A DNA stretch of 64,000 nt from contig NW_025336598.1 of NCBI RefSeq assembly GCF_004798865.1, positions 33,286,250 to 33,350,249 on the forward strand, given 5' to 3'. The position numbers were made by a program, and so were the translations under genes. The DNA comes from Varanus komodoensis. Lineage: Eukaryota > Chordata > Lepidosauria > Squamata > Varanidae. This document shows positions 30,601 through 42,721 of this stretch, in pieces. The notes beneath the pieces were generated by a model that did no database searches, was not told where the DNA came from, and saw only the letters and a program-made list of their open reading frames with translations. Positions within the stretch are counted from its first letter, which is position 1, and each line of letters begins with the position of its first letter.

Positions 30601-33600
30601 ATATTTATAATTAGACGGAGGAAAGTAAAGGAGCCGCTGTTTTCTTTTTCTCTCCCTCATTAAGGCTAGTTAGCTCAGCCAGTTTTATTGCTAGCTTAAA
30701 GTCAAGGGAAAAGGTCAGGTGACTGTTTCTGAAACGAACTGTTTTGCAAAGTGCTGTTGTCTTTTTTATGGATGCCTCCATCCTTGGAAGAGGAAAACAG
30801 CACTTATTAAAAATGATGAAAGGTCCAGTACTTTTCATTGTTGGTAGTTGCAATGGGGCATTTATTCACGGAGGAGCCCCATGAAGTTGGACAGCTGGCC
30901 ACCGAGATTCAGAGAAGAGGGAATCAGTGCAGGTAAAATTATCTTATTTTTTAAGGACTCTTTCTCCCTTTCTCCCTCTCTCCTGCTTTCTCTTTTACCC
31001 AAATAGCCCAGAATTTGCTTCTGGAACATTCTTGTCAAAATTCTCTGCTGCAAATTTGGGTGGTAAATATTTTTTGAAAATGCAGGCTATTGCTACATAC
31101 TTATGACTATTTGATTTGTGGACCCAATAAGACATAATTTGAATAATTGAAATTTGACTAGAAGACTTGATTTCAAGAAATAGTGTATGGGGTAACTTAA
31201 TTCTGTTTTTAATTAAATACAGTCTGCTTTTAATTAAATCAGATCCTCAGTCTGGGTGCTCAGAGAGTAGCTTTTTATTTTTATTTTTTAAATTTATTTT
31301 TGCAGAAAACTTTGGCTTTGCCAGCTGAATGGTGTAAAGAAGCATGTCTGTGTGTGTACAGTGAAACCCAAATGGGGGGGGGGGAGAGTGGTGCCCCCCA
31401 TTATATTTGCTTCAAGAATTATTATTTAGTATTTGATCTGCCCCTCCCCTTCTCCACTGTGGGGCATTTCTGAATTGGTGGCTCTCATCAGTAGAAAGCT
31501 CTGAAAGGCAGCATCCGAGCTTCTGCTTGAGCCATGACCTATTCGCTGTGGGGCTGCACAGGGTTCTGTCTTCTGCGCTTTTTAGCACCTACTTGATGCC
31601 ACTGGGTGACGTCAACAAGGAATCAGGAGTACTCCCAGAGGCAGGGCTCCGTGCACTAGCAGCCAGAAGACCTTGCGCAGCTATGCCATCTTTTCTTCCT
31701 TTACAAATTTTGGGTGGCAAGATGGAATATATAGGAAGTGGAGAGAAAACATGGTGGGATTATGAGTTGATGCCATTCTCATGCACACTCCCCATAAAAT
31801 TCTGGGAGTGGGATGTCTGGATGCGGTATGAACTGGATATAGGAATCTATGGATTTTGTTAAGCCCCTTCCAGTTTTGTGTTTTGTCCACTGCCTTGCAT
31901 TCTGTCATTGCTCACTGATGGACTCACGCTTTTAAAAACTAGAATTTGTTCAATCTGTCCTCATGTGCATTGACTGAGATGCATTTGCATCATTGCACAT
32001 TAGTTTGCACTAAAACAAATCAGTGCAAAGTTCCCCAGAAGGAGAATGTTTTGCAAGTCCATTGCATCCATAACTTGGGAAAAGCTGATCTGCGACAGAA
32101 TCTGCAAGTCAAATACAAAGGAATCCAAGGCAGATTTCTCCAATATCTCTAGCTGGATGAGGACCAATATGCCAAGACTAAGTCTTGAGAAGATGGAGGC
32201 AATGCGGATAGATGTGTCTTAGGATCAGGAATTTTGTGGTTCTCCTGTTTTGGATGGCATTGCATTCTCCCCCCACCCAAAAAAACAAAAACAAAAAACC
32301 TAACCCAAGAATGAAGTTTGGGGATACTCCTAGCTCCAGGTAGAAGGCCAGGTATCCTTGGAGGCACAAAGCATCATTCCCACCTGCAGCTATTTTGAGA
32401 GTGGACGAGTCAGACCATGGTGGTCTCATTCTGGTGACAGCCCAGCTGAATCAGTGCAGTGCGTTATACATGGAACTATCTTTCCTTTGGTGTCATAACT
32501 GTCATAACGTTGACTAGCAAGACCAAGTTCATGTATGGCACATCAGCTTCAACTATGTTGGCTGCCCAGTCACTTCTAGCTCTAATTCAAGATCTTGGCA
32601 TTTACTTCTCAATCTGCCCATGCTAAAATATCCTTTGCTGGTAACTTTCCTTTTAAGAGGTGTGTGATATAATATAAGAGCACTTTCTCAGCTGTGATTT
32701 GTGGAATTCTAATTCTAAAGAGGCTTACCTGGCAATTTTGCTAACAACAAGCAAAAATGTTCTGATTTACCCAAGCATTTTAATTTGTTGTAAACTTGTC
32801 ATTTGTTTCATAATATAATTGACTGGTGTCAATTGCCTTGGAATCTTGAAAGGATAAAGGACAAAATTTACGTGTTTTAAATAAAAAAGTATAAATATAT
32901 ATATTTAGATATAGCCTGCCTCATCTTAACCATCAGTAGCTTACTTATTGACAGCCAGTACATTACCTTGGGAATTCAACAGTATTCACAGAAATGGCTA
33001 CAGCACATATCTTTTTATTCTTGCAGAGGAAGTATTCTTTGATATGAATGTCAGCTGAGATTTAGGCCTCAGGAGAGAAGTCTGATAAGAGCAAGGGAAA
33101 GCAGAAGGGGCAAAGACAGAAGGACACCAGCCGCTGAGACAAGGGCGAAGTTGTTCAGATCCATTCAAGCAATTCCGGTCAGAATAGTTGCCGCACAAGT
33201 ATTTTTAGTGTACCACTGGAAACACTGAATGGGGAAATAGTCTCCATCTTAGCCCTTGTTGTTATTTCTGTCCACAGTTCCATCACTACCTTGTTTAATT
33301 CTTCCACACATTCATCCACAGCATTTAAAATGATTGTGTGGGCATCTGTCCGCTTACACGTGTGCGATACCCTTCTGCCAAGGAGAGCGGAGTGGCTTGC
33401 ACTTGGTTCCCAGGTGGTCTTCATTAAGGCAACTTACAGGCCTCCTATCTGCATCAGTCCTACTGTCTCATGCATCTGCTGACTGCTCTTGGAAGCCGGC
33501 CCCCACCACCCAGGCCGATGAGCACTCTGTGAAAGCAGCAGTCCCTTAATGCATTACCAAGCCTACAGCAGGATCCTCAGAGCAACAGAGCACAGGTGCA

Positions 33601-33660
33601 CACACTCCTCCGCCTGCAAGGTGCTCACCTGTACAACTGCGTCCTCCCTGCTCCCTGCGC
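30601..33660. other. Repeat-poor stretch, no recognised gene
   Basis: About 3 kb with almost no recognisable interspersed repeats. It holds 11 G at 31374-31384 and a pair of 'ttttaattaaat' motifs near 31210-31240. Frames of 60 to 111 codons show no domain. Low repeat density could reflect constraint, or repeats too old to recognise. Confidence 0.45.
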
Positions 33661-33670
33661 GGGCTTCCAT

Positions 33671-33693
33671 GGAGGGAGGGAGGGAGGGAGGGA
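33671..33693. repeat. (GGGA)n microsatellite
   Basis: About five to six ggga units. Several overlapping frames here reach 114 codons because the repeat has no stop codons in any frame. Confidence 0.95.
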
Positions 33694-36435
33694 AGCGATT
33701 TCTGTTTACTCCTTTCCCTCTGCTGCCCCCTGTGCCTCTGCCAAATCCACCCCGGAACGATGGAGGGACCTTTGGCTGTGGCATGGAGGACTGCAGAAGA
33801 AAGAGGGAATCTGCAAAAATCATTCCCCACTGTAGGGATGGGATCCACTGCTCCTATAAGAAAGCATTTAAAGTTTGTGGATACATTTTCTGACTCAGAT
33901 GAAGAGGAGGGACAAGAATGTGCAGCTGAAATGCCAAGCCAGGCAGTCCCTGAGAATCAGAGGGTTGCTACTTCTGTGTGATCGTTCAGTGAGCATGCTA
34001 ATGTGGAGGGGGGCAGACCTCACCCTCCATCTGTGGAGAGGGTGGCAGGTGGAAAGGGCAAATCACCGGAGAAGCCTCAGGCACAGCAAATAACTGGCCT
34101 TGAGACAGGGGTCCTACCTTGAAGGCGTGGTTTGCTCTTTTCAGTTTTGGAAGTGGGCAGAGGAACTCAGTTCAGAATCAACTTACGATCATTAAGCCAG
34201 ATTTCTATAATGGGCAGGATTCTTTGTTTGATTGTTCCTTTTGAGACTGAGCTCTGCAATACTATTCGCGTGTTTTACAAAGCTGGGCAGCTTTAACACA
34301 ATAAAGCCTTTTTGTCAGAAGCCTTTCTCTGCTTGGAAGAAAGGGAAGAAGAAGGCTGGGAAGTCCCTCCCTCCATGTGGAAGCCTTTGCTGGTTCCATG
34401 AGTCTTCCATCAGCAGAGATAAAATCCTGTCCAGGCAGCAGTGATATAATAAATTTGACAAGGAGGAAAAACTAAGTGACAGTTAACGCAGTAGATAACT
34501 AATGTTTCTGAAGGCAAAAATCTTATACCTATTTTCTTGCAAGCCTCACTGAACTCCATGAGACTTAATTCTGTGTTGATGAGTTTCTCTACATGAAGCT
34601 TTTAGGTTGTTGTGTTACTGAGACTTCTGCTTCTGGATTCTTTGCAGAATTAAGATGGGTTGCTTTGTGTGTGTGCATTTTTTCTCTTGGGGGGATTTCT
34701 TTATTTGACTTCCTATATGTTCTGTCACACAACTATAGTGTAGCCTGCAGTATGGCAGAATTACACAAATATAGGAAGGTTTCATCCTGCCATTCACAGA
34801 TAATGCCAGATTTTCCCAAATCTAAAAAGAAAAAAGCAAGCAAGCAAGGTGCTTTGGAAGTGGTGGCAAAGCATGTGAGAGAGACTTGGAGCACGATCGT
34901 GTTGTGCAAAGCGAACTGCCAACTGCCAAGAGTGAGAAATCAGGAGCGTGTACACAGCATGCCTTGTGCAGAGAAGCCCAGCCTGTAAAGGACTGCACTG
35001 TAGACTGAGGACACTCATCTGATAATAGCTCCTTGAGTGCTGCTGCCATATGCAGCCCTGTGTGCTCGGGGCAATGCCATGTCTGGTCTACAGAGCGGAG
35101 AAGGGGCCGTGGTGCACCACCTCGGGGGCAGCAGGGAGTGGCAGAGAGGCACGCGGTGCTGTGGGGCAGCCTCCCTCCAGTGTTCATGCCTCCCCGCCTC
35201 AGAGAGCTGCTGCACTCGGCCACCCAAGCCACTTGCGGCATCCTCCGTCCCACCGTCTGGAGGCCTGTGAATTGAATCAGATGCTTCTGGTAGAGAAAAC
35301 GTCAGCACAAAGGTCTGGGGGGTGGTGTGGGGTCCATTTCGAAGAGCAGGGCCTCACCATGACAATCTGCCTCCCAGCCACGGCCCCCAGGTGAGTCCAA
35401 ATCTGTAGTCAGCTGTGTTGATGCCTATCTAGGCATATCCGCAGACTTGCAAATGTGAGCGTGAGAGAATTCACAACAGTATCTTATGGCTGAGGAAATC
35501 CCTTTCCTCCCAGTTACTGCGCAGCACATTCAGGGGAGTCTGATGGGTTGCTGCTACTGACTTTGACAGTGTGAGTCCTGGCTCCATGATGCCGATGATC
35601 TGGGGAGAACCTGGGACCCTCTGTAATAGTTCCAGCCCCACTTCCCAAGCCCCTTATGTGACTCTCTGAACTCTGAAAACCAGAACAGAAGAATGGCTCT
35701 TTTAGGTTAAGCAGCAGGTACAACAGCCTTCCTGCAACCAAGGCCGAAAGGCCAGGCCCGCGCCTCAGAACGTCCTGAGAGGACTCCATCCATGGCTAGC
35801 CTGCTTCCCCTTCCGCTTTTCTCATCCCATCCCCGTTTCCCCTGGATGACATTTTCTCGCGGTCAGGGACTATCACATTTCACTGATGCACTAAGAGATT
35901 TTTGGTTGAGGAGCAGCATTCAGGCAACAAACATCAGTTCCATCTCCATTTTTAGCGATATGCTTAGTTAATAGCAGTGTTTAAAATGAAGGTGGAAATG
36001 CAGAGGGAATTCTAGCAAGAAAAATAAATGGTCAAGGCAGACTTGCAGCAGCCGCAGAGAAAGATAATCTGTCTGGTGCCAATCGTTATCTTGAACAGAA
36101 CTGGCTTTCAAAGTAAAACCCACGAGTCTGGTGTATTACAAAAGAAATTCCTCCTCCTCCCCATATATGTATACATATATATATATAGTAACAAGGTCCC
36201 TTTCTCTCCCTCTTTAAAACTGTCAAGTTTAACTGAAAATTTATACGAAGCCTAGAGTTTGATATTGAATCTCAAATTTGGTGTATAAACAAGGTGTCAG
36301 ATTTTACAACATACGTTTCTAAAGGGCCTGTTGAAAATTTAAAACATACATTTTAGTGAAATTCCAATTAGGTGCGTTATTTATACTTATGCCGTAAAAG
36401 CTGCAGAAGAATTTGGCTTCTGTGTAAGGTAACTT
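33694..36435. other. No recognised gene; includes a GC-rich CpG-bearing patch
   Basis: A GC-rich patch at about 35040-35280 has several CpG ('acctcgggggcagcagggag', 'aggcacgcggtgctgtgggg') and overlapping frames up to 143 codons on both strands. A short AT repeat lies near 36170-36187, and a partial gcaatcctatgc-family piece near 34542-34583. No exon or promoter can be supported. Confidence 0.4.
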
Positions 36436-36439
36436 TCTA

Positions 36440-36577
36440 ATCCCCCCCCCACCCTGACTCTCAGCTATCCTGTGATGTAGGTTAGACTGACTGGGACACA
36501 GAGAGGTCTAAGAGATTTGAACCTGCATCTTCCTGGCCTTAGTCCAGTACTGTAACTGCTGTGCCATATTGCTTCTA
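36440..36577 (-). repeat. Sauria-type SINE, partial
   Basis: Plus strand: 'ctcagctatcctgtgatgta', 'ggttagactgactgggacac', 'gatttgaacctgcatcttcc' (B box complement), 'ctgtaactgctgtgccatat' (A box region complement). The tail part has been lost or replaced by a C run. Confidence 0.65.
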
Positions 36578-36802
36578 TTGTGTTGATTGCATTGTGTAAC
36601 AGTCCTGGCACAGGAATTCTAATTATCTAATTTTCAATTTTTGTTCTGTATTTAAAAATGCTGTGACCTCAGAAGACCAAATCTGCACTTCGTGTTAGCT
36701 TATGTGGCAGCCGTTCCCCAGGCACGTCTTCTCATATGTTTCCATTTAATTTGTATGCCTCAAAACTGCATGGGGGAGACGAACACCAGCTTTCCCCATT
36801 AC

Positions 36803-36890
36803 CCTCCAGATGTTTTGGATGACCATCTATCATGGTGACTTGGGCTGAGGGGAACCATAGTTCAAATATTTGGAATGCACCAGGTATCAA
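36803..36890. repeat. MITE-like element, 'actcccatcagcc' family
   Basis: 'cctccagatgttttggatga', 'gacttgggctgaggggaacc', 'atagttcaaatatttggaat' and 'gcaccaggtatc' follow the family order in strongly diverged form. Confidence 0.55.
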
Positions 36891-36899
36891 TAATACCAG

Positions 36900-38450
36900 G
36901 GTTCTTTTTCATTTAGATACAGCTCAGATCTCTGAATTCATAACACTGGTTTAAAATAATGAGATTTAAAAAAAAAAAAAAACTGGAAGATGCTTTAATT
37001 TGCCGGCTTGTTGCTGGGCCTTTGGGGCACAAACTGTAGCCACGATGCCAAGATTTTCTTTGCAGGAAGGCAGAACTATATTTTTTTAAGAGCACAATCT
37101 TTTCTTTTCTTTCCTTTTTTTTAATACCAAGGGCTCTCCCCCCCACACACACTTTTTATTTCCTTCCCCCGCCCCCACTGAAAATACTGAATCTATTGTA
37201 AAGATAAATCTCATGGATGTGTCAAAATACTGAAGCCAGAGCCAGTTGGCTGCTTGGGCTAACATGACCAAATGCCAGCACAATGAAAACCTCCTTGTCT
37301 AGGAAGACCTCATGCTGAATGAGAAGCTGTTGCTACATTATAGGAAGAATTCATCTTCCTTTTGTGTTGACTTTGCCAATAGACAACACATTTTAGAAGA
37401 CAATGGAAACCCTCCATCGGGCTTAATTTCAGCTTTGCAATGAAGAAGCTCTTCACTTGAAGTGGATGGAGCTGAAGCACGACTGTCCAGAAGATGTCCA
37501 CCTTTTGTACCAGATATGGATAAGAACTGCAGACCCTGAGGGACAAAGGGAACACAAGGTGACCCTCTGCAGGCTGATATTGTTTGAGGAAGGTGGTTGC
37601 TTAGGACAAAGTAGCCATGGAAATGTATGCTGGCAACTGTGATGGAGGCTAACTCATGAAAAAGTTCCCATGCAGAGAATTTCTGAATATAGGTTTGGAT
37701 CCAGATGGATCCTAGATCAACTGGTCTGAGGGAAGTGACCTTTCCCCTATCTTGCTTGCATGGCATGAATGGGGTGAGTGGGACATGATATGTGGGGGAG
37801 GTTGGATCCCCCAGAATTGGGCAGACTCACCCACCATGATCAGAGCTCTTCCTCTCACAGAAGGCAGATCCTGGATCCAACGCATGGTCTGCCATAGCTT
37901 TGCTTTGCTTTGCTTTGCTTTGCTTTTCACACTAACCATCAGCCTTGAGCTGTACATTTACCATCAGGCAATTCTAAGCCCAGGAATTTGTTTTGAGTAT
38001 CAGAAGTGAACCGAGTTCACAGTCTTTCCATGCAACAATCCATTCCTGGTTACAGCAGACTTGCTTCGTTGGAGCAGCAGAATTTAGAGTGTGTGAGTGG
38101 AGTAATTTTGCTGTTACTACTGGTTTACCATTGGGAGCCATTGATCCTTGCCTGACCTCTGCAGATCACCCAGAAACTTTCCAGTAGATCCAGCCCTAGA
38201 TCTACTGACCTTGTTGTAGGCCACCTCTCTGCAGCTGTATCAGAGCATTAAAGCTGCAACCATATGCATACCTAGTAGGAAGAAAATCAGATCAAATGCT
38301 GTAAGTATTTGTCCCAAGGATCAGCGGTCTCTTCCCATACTTTGCATGGTTGAAAAACAGAACATTTTCATCTTGATCCAGAGATCTTTTCTGTCTGTCC
38401 TTTCAGTGACCGGAACCAGTATATGCATATAGATTTGTTTGCACATGTGG
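36900..38450. other. No recognised feature apart from simple repeats
   Basis: A poly-A run lies at about 36968-36981, and a (TTTGC)n microsatellite at 37898-37926. A 142-codon minus frame at 37338-37766 has no recognised domain. Confidence 0.45.
37898..37926. repeat. (CTTTG)n microsatellite
   Basis: Five to six ctttg units. A second locus with the same unit is at 47944-47967. Confidence 0.95.
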
Positions 38451-38479
38451 ATCTGTTGTGTTCAAGCACCTCTCCCTTG

Positions 38480-39135
38480 AGATCACACAGCCTCTGCAAC
38501 ACCATAGTGCAGCACTGCCTACCTGAATTATTGCAATGTGCTATGCATGGGGCTTCTTTTCTAAAAGCCCAAAAACTTCCCTAGAACTGCAGAACGGAGC
38601 AGTGAGGCTACTTACTGAAGTCGGTAATTTCAAACATATTCCTCCAGTGTAGCATTAACTGCACCAGTTGTTAGTTCCTGGGCCTGAACCAAAGGGTTGG
38701 TGCATATTTTTAAAGCTCTGAATGTCATAGGACCAATCTTTCTGCTCAGTTGTTGAGATTATCTTCAGCAGCTCTTCTCTGGATGACTCTGCCTACAATG
38801 CCGTGGTGGGCGGTTACCCAAGAAAGATAGCCCTTCTCACAGAGAACCACATGGCATCTTAGTTGTACACATTTAGACACTAGGCTAAGAATTTTCCATT
38901 TAAGAAAACATTTAACTTTTAATCTGTTGATCGATTCTTATTTGTACTGCTGGCTGTTCAATGCTTTTAAATATTTTTAATGCAGTCAGTTTTTTAAATA
39001 TGCATAACTTATATACTTTTCTTGTAGTTTCTGTTGTCACTGTAATTTTCTTGTTTCTTTTTGGATTAATAATTGTAAAGCAGCACAAGGGTGTTTGTCA
39101 GTGGAGTGGTGTACAAATATAAACCATCAATCAAT
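38480..39135 (+). mobile_element. L2/CR1-type LINE, 3' part of ORF2 and tail
   Basis: At 38526 the frame reads NYCNVLCMGLLF, a decayed form of the conserved 'DYCNALYxGLPxK' block. Further on it gives LVHIFKALNVIGP (compare 'VLxLIYKALNGLxPxYL'), and the 'tggatgactctgcctacaat' region stands where the WNSLP block belongs. A T-rich 3' region and the end 'ttgtaaagcagcacaagggt', 'gtggtgtacaaatataaacc' follow. It has stops and shifts throughout and is an old copy. Confidence 0.8.
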
Positions 39136-39139
39136 CTCT

Positions 39140-39460
39140 GTAGGTTCTTATTGTAATTATTATAACAATTTATAGTTTGCTTACCCTAAGTAAAAAAATA
39201 CCGCAGGAGCTTTACAAAATCAAACATTAAAATGCATCCTAATAAATACAAAACCTCAAAGTTTAAATATTTAAAACCAAAGCTAAAGGCAAAATAGGTA
39301 TTAGCAAACGAACTGGGCAGCTCCGTAGTTCAAGGGATGCTTGCATAAAGAGATGGGTCTTCATGGCATCTTCGAAAAAGCAGTTGCTTGGCAAGAGATT
39401 TCCCTGTGTACCCGGGGGCATTGCTCCAGCCATCATTCCTTGGTAGCTAAGTGCAGCCTA
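39140..39460 (-). mobile_element. L2/CR1-type LINE 3' fragment
   Basis: Plus strand: 'tatagtttgcttaccctaag', A-rich tract, 'gggatgcttgcataaagaga' and 'tgggtcttcatggcatcttc'. The last two read on the minus strand as the 'MKTHLFMQASL'-like end of ORF2. Its tail faces the tail of the preceding plus-strand copy. Confidence 0.6.
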
Positions 39461-40009
39461 AGGATTGGATCACACAGGGACATAGTTGTCGTGTAGCATC
39501 GACAAGCCACATTGAGCATTTTTAATTGGAAAACATGATTCTATATATTATGATGAGAAAAAGATTTAAAATTAACAGAATACAGCTTGACCTTAGCTAT
39601 ACTAGATCTACAGGATGCACTTCAAATTATTTCTTTATGTTTTCCACCCTCAGAATTATTATAAAAATAAAACTTCATATTTCACAATCCCCAAAATGAC
39701 AGCAAGTAAGCATCCATTTAAATAGATCTGAATCTTTTCCAGAATTGTCTTCCAAGCTGCACTTAAGAAACTGTTTGTTCAGTTTCATATCAGGAGCTGC
39801 CAAAATACTTAGTGCCAGCTCTGGTCTGTGATTGCAAAATAAAGTGTGGTCACTTAACAGTATATGCAAAGAAAATTCCTGTTTTGTGAAAAAGTTTAGA
39901 ATGTTATTATAGTTTTGTTTGGTTTTTTTGCTTTTAGAAGTAAATTGCTGTGTTTTGCCGTTAAGGACCAACTGGGTTTTGTTCAGCTTTTCGCGGCTTA
40001 GCATAAATG

Positions 40010-40350
40010 TATTTAACTATGGTCTGGGGAATTTGCCGTCTCTAAGCTGATGTGCTGAGCTGCAGCTTACATTCATAATGATTTTTGTAGCATAATAGGC
40101 TGTCAAAACAAATCTGTTTCTATATTTGCGCCTGTGTTTCCTGCATTCCGTCCATTTCTGATTAAAACAATAATTTCATTTTACACAAATGCTACCAGGG
40201 TGTGTCAATTTAATGCAGATAATATGTGGGTAAAACACGTAAGGAAAAGGTGGGAAATGCTGGTTCAGAAATAAGTAATTGGTAACAATACTGATTCTGT
40301 GGTATTGTTCACAATTCCACACTTTACATCAAGAGCACTTGATGTTTCAG
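40010..40350. other. Candidate conserved non-coding element
   Basis: Repeat-free AT-rich sequence with 'ttacattcataatgattttt', 'gcataataggctgtcaaaac' (TGTCA, MEIS-like) and 'ctgattaaaacaataatttc'. Inferred from composition only. Confidence 0.25.
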
Positions 40351-40522
40351 AGTTTGTACCCTCTGGAAAGATCCTCTAGCAGGCTGATCCAGTGCAGGGT
40401 CAGGTGTGCCCAGGCAGTCTGAAGTGAACGGCCTCAGTATGGCCACTTTTCCAAGAGGGGCTTAGTTAGTGCTTTATTTTATTTTCCTTTTTGCTCCAAA
40501 GGGCCCCCTCCCCAGTTTTCAG

Positions 40523-40612
40523 GCTTCAGTCCTATAACCCTTTACAGGCGAGGAAGCACCATTTAATTCAGTGAGACTTACTTGGAGTCGATAAGTATAG
40601 GATTGCACTGTA
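40523..40612. repeat. MITE-like palindromic element (gcaatcctatgc family, short type)
   Basis: 'gcttcagtcctataaccctt' on the left, 'atttaattcagtgagactta', 'cttggagtcgataagtatag', 'gattgcactgtag' on the right. Both ends are present. Confidence 0.75.
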
Positions 40613-40772
40613 GATTCTTTATCACAATGTGTAGAAGACAAAGCGATAGTGCAAGATAATATTTTAATTTTTTAAAAATTCTTCGGATTATAAATATTTA
40701 AACTTTTATGGAACACACTTTAGAAGGATATCCTAAATAATTATCTCTCTGATTGAGGACTAAAACAAAAAG

Positions 40773-40886
40773 GGAACAATCTTAGGCATGTTTGGACAGA
40801 AAAGTTCTACAACTCAAGCTGCGCTAGTTGTGAAATGCTAGGAGTTGTAGAACGTTTTCTCCCAACATCTCAATAGCATTGCAGCC
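40773..40886. repeat. MITE-like palindromic element (long-stem type)
   Basis: 'gggaacaatcttaggcatgt' and 'ttggacagaaaagttctaca' on the left, 'ggagttgtagaacgttttct' and 'caatagcattgcagcc' on the right. The inner 12 bases gttctacaactc and gagttgtagaac are exact complements, so the element can fold into a long hairpin. Confidence 0.8.
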
Positions 40887-41170
40887 TCAGAGAGCAATGG
40901 GCAGGTGCTGGAGTCTAAGGAACAACAGAAGTGAAGAATAATTGGCTGGTTCATTAAATATCGCAGAAAAAATCCCGTGCATTCTCCGGCTCATTGGCTG
41001 TCCTGGGCTCTAGCTAGAATTCAGCCACTTCTCTCCCAGCGCCACTTTCTTCAAAAAGTTGCCAGAATGAGCGGCAGGCCCTGTAGGCCATGTTGGGAAA
41101 GGGCAACATGATCCGGTGTCCCTTGGTATTTGGTAGGGCCTACCTGTTGGGTCCCACTGCCTGACTGCGG

Positions 41171-41289
41171 ACACAATTCTATGCAAGGTTAGGCTGAAAA
41201 AAGGCCTACGATTCCCAGCATGCACCAGCAGAGGCATGTTGGGAGCTGTAATCTCTTTTCTCTGGCTAAACTTACGTAGGATTCTGCCT
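41171..41289. repeat. MITE-like palindromic element (long-stem type)
   Basis: 'acacaattctatgcaaggtt', 'aggctgaaaaaaggcctacg', 'attcccagcatgc' face 'gcatgttgggagctgtaatc', 'tcttttctctggctaaactt', 'acgtaggattctgcc'. It is a third long-stem copy within 1 kb of the previous two palindromic elements. Confidence 0.8.
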
Positions 41290-42610
41290 TGAATGCATAA
41301 AGCTCACGTAGGTTTTGATCGACAGATAGAGAGATGGATGTATACTTAGACACAATAGCGTGAACGTGAAGCAGAAACATTTCGTAATTGCTGTTCCTCT
41401 GCAGCATCATCACATTCAAAATACACTTCCATTTCCTGTGTGCCTAACCCCATATTTTGTTTGCTGCCTTGGTCAAACCTATGTATTCTGTAAAGCAGGA
41501 GCTTTTCTTGGTTGCTATTCCAGAATAAAATAATACCCCACAAATTATATTTGTGAACAAAACAAAACAAAAAAACCACCCTACAAATGGTTTCTCAAGA
41601 TTATTATTTCCACAAAGGGGGTAATTTCCAGATAAACCATCACTCTAACATTCCCCAAACTGCTGCACAATTATTTTAATGCTAAAAATACATGTCGTGG
41701 GTATGGAGTGATAGGGACCATACCCTCCACCTCCACAAACATTGTGCTTATCACCCCATCTGCCACCCCAAATGCTAAGTCTTAGAAAAATCACTGCTTT
41801 CCAGCATGGTTTATTATTCAAATTGTCATAGAAGGAGAGATGCAGGAAACAGAGACATTTTGGGATGAAAGGAACAGAGTGGAAAATGTGGATCCAGAAT
41901 AAATGGTGCTGCTATTCTGCTGAGGCTTGCGGGGGGGGGGGGGGGGGGTGCCATATACATATGCATTTACATAAAGTGTGTGAGTGTGACTGCAACTTGA
42001 ATAGCTAAGCAAAGTAGATTCTGCTAAACAAAACACAGAAAAGGAAGTTGCGAGCACCTCAATTCAAAGAGGCTAAGGATATTTATGTAGGCTAAGAACA
42101 TATGGCAGAAGAAAGCAAGCTTGGGGGTGGGGTGAAATAAGAAATGGCAAATTATAATTTAGATTGTGCTCTATGAAACTGTCATGAAATGTGAGTACTA
42201 GGATCTGATCCCAGTTTTGGAATTTGTTCTTGCCGAAGGAGGAGTTGGAAAAAAATCAGCTACTGATAAATGCTAATGGAGGGATTAGTAGACTAAGAGT
42301 CTGCTTTGAAACACTTTTTGGCGACATCTATACTTGAGTATCTTGTCAAAATATTTTCATTTTTGTTACCACTGCGAGATCCTCCAGGACTGGCTCCCAG
42401 AAATTTACTCACTGTATTTAAGACTTCGTCTATATGATACACAGGGTAGAATTTATTTTCATTACCTATTTAAAACTCCTTTTTCTTCAACATACTTGTA
42501 CCTTTGCTAAAGGACTCACTTAAGAGCTGTTACCCAGCAACTGACTTCCTCTGAGGTTTCCAAGCCTCAACTGGAATGTTTGGGGATGCAACAAGAGGAT
42601 GCAAAAGTAG
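41290..42610. other. No recognised gene
   Basis: Contains an 18-base poly-G at 41931-41948. Otherwise AT-leaning sequence without a recognised repeat family. Confidence 0.45.
41931..41948. repeat. Poly-G homopolymer
   Basis: Eighteen consecutive G, the longest pure G run in the window. Confidence 0.95.
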
Positions 42611-42611
42611 C

Positions 42612-42711
<100 letters not shown>

Positions 42712-42721
42712 ATCTCGTGTC

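Noticed and set aside
33546-33893. Several 80- to 114-codon overlapping frames around the GGGA repeat
   Set aside because: They overlap on both strands and are extended by the stop-free repeat.
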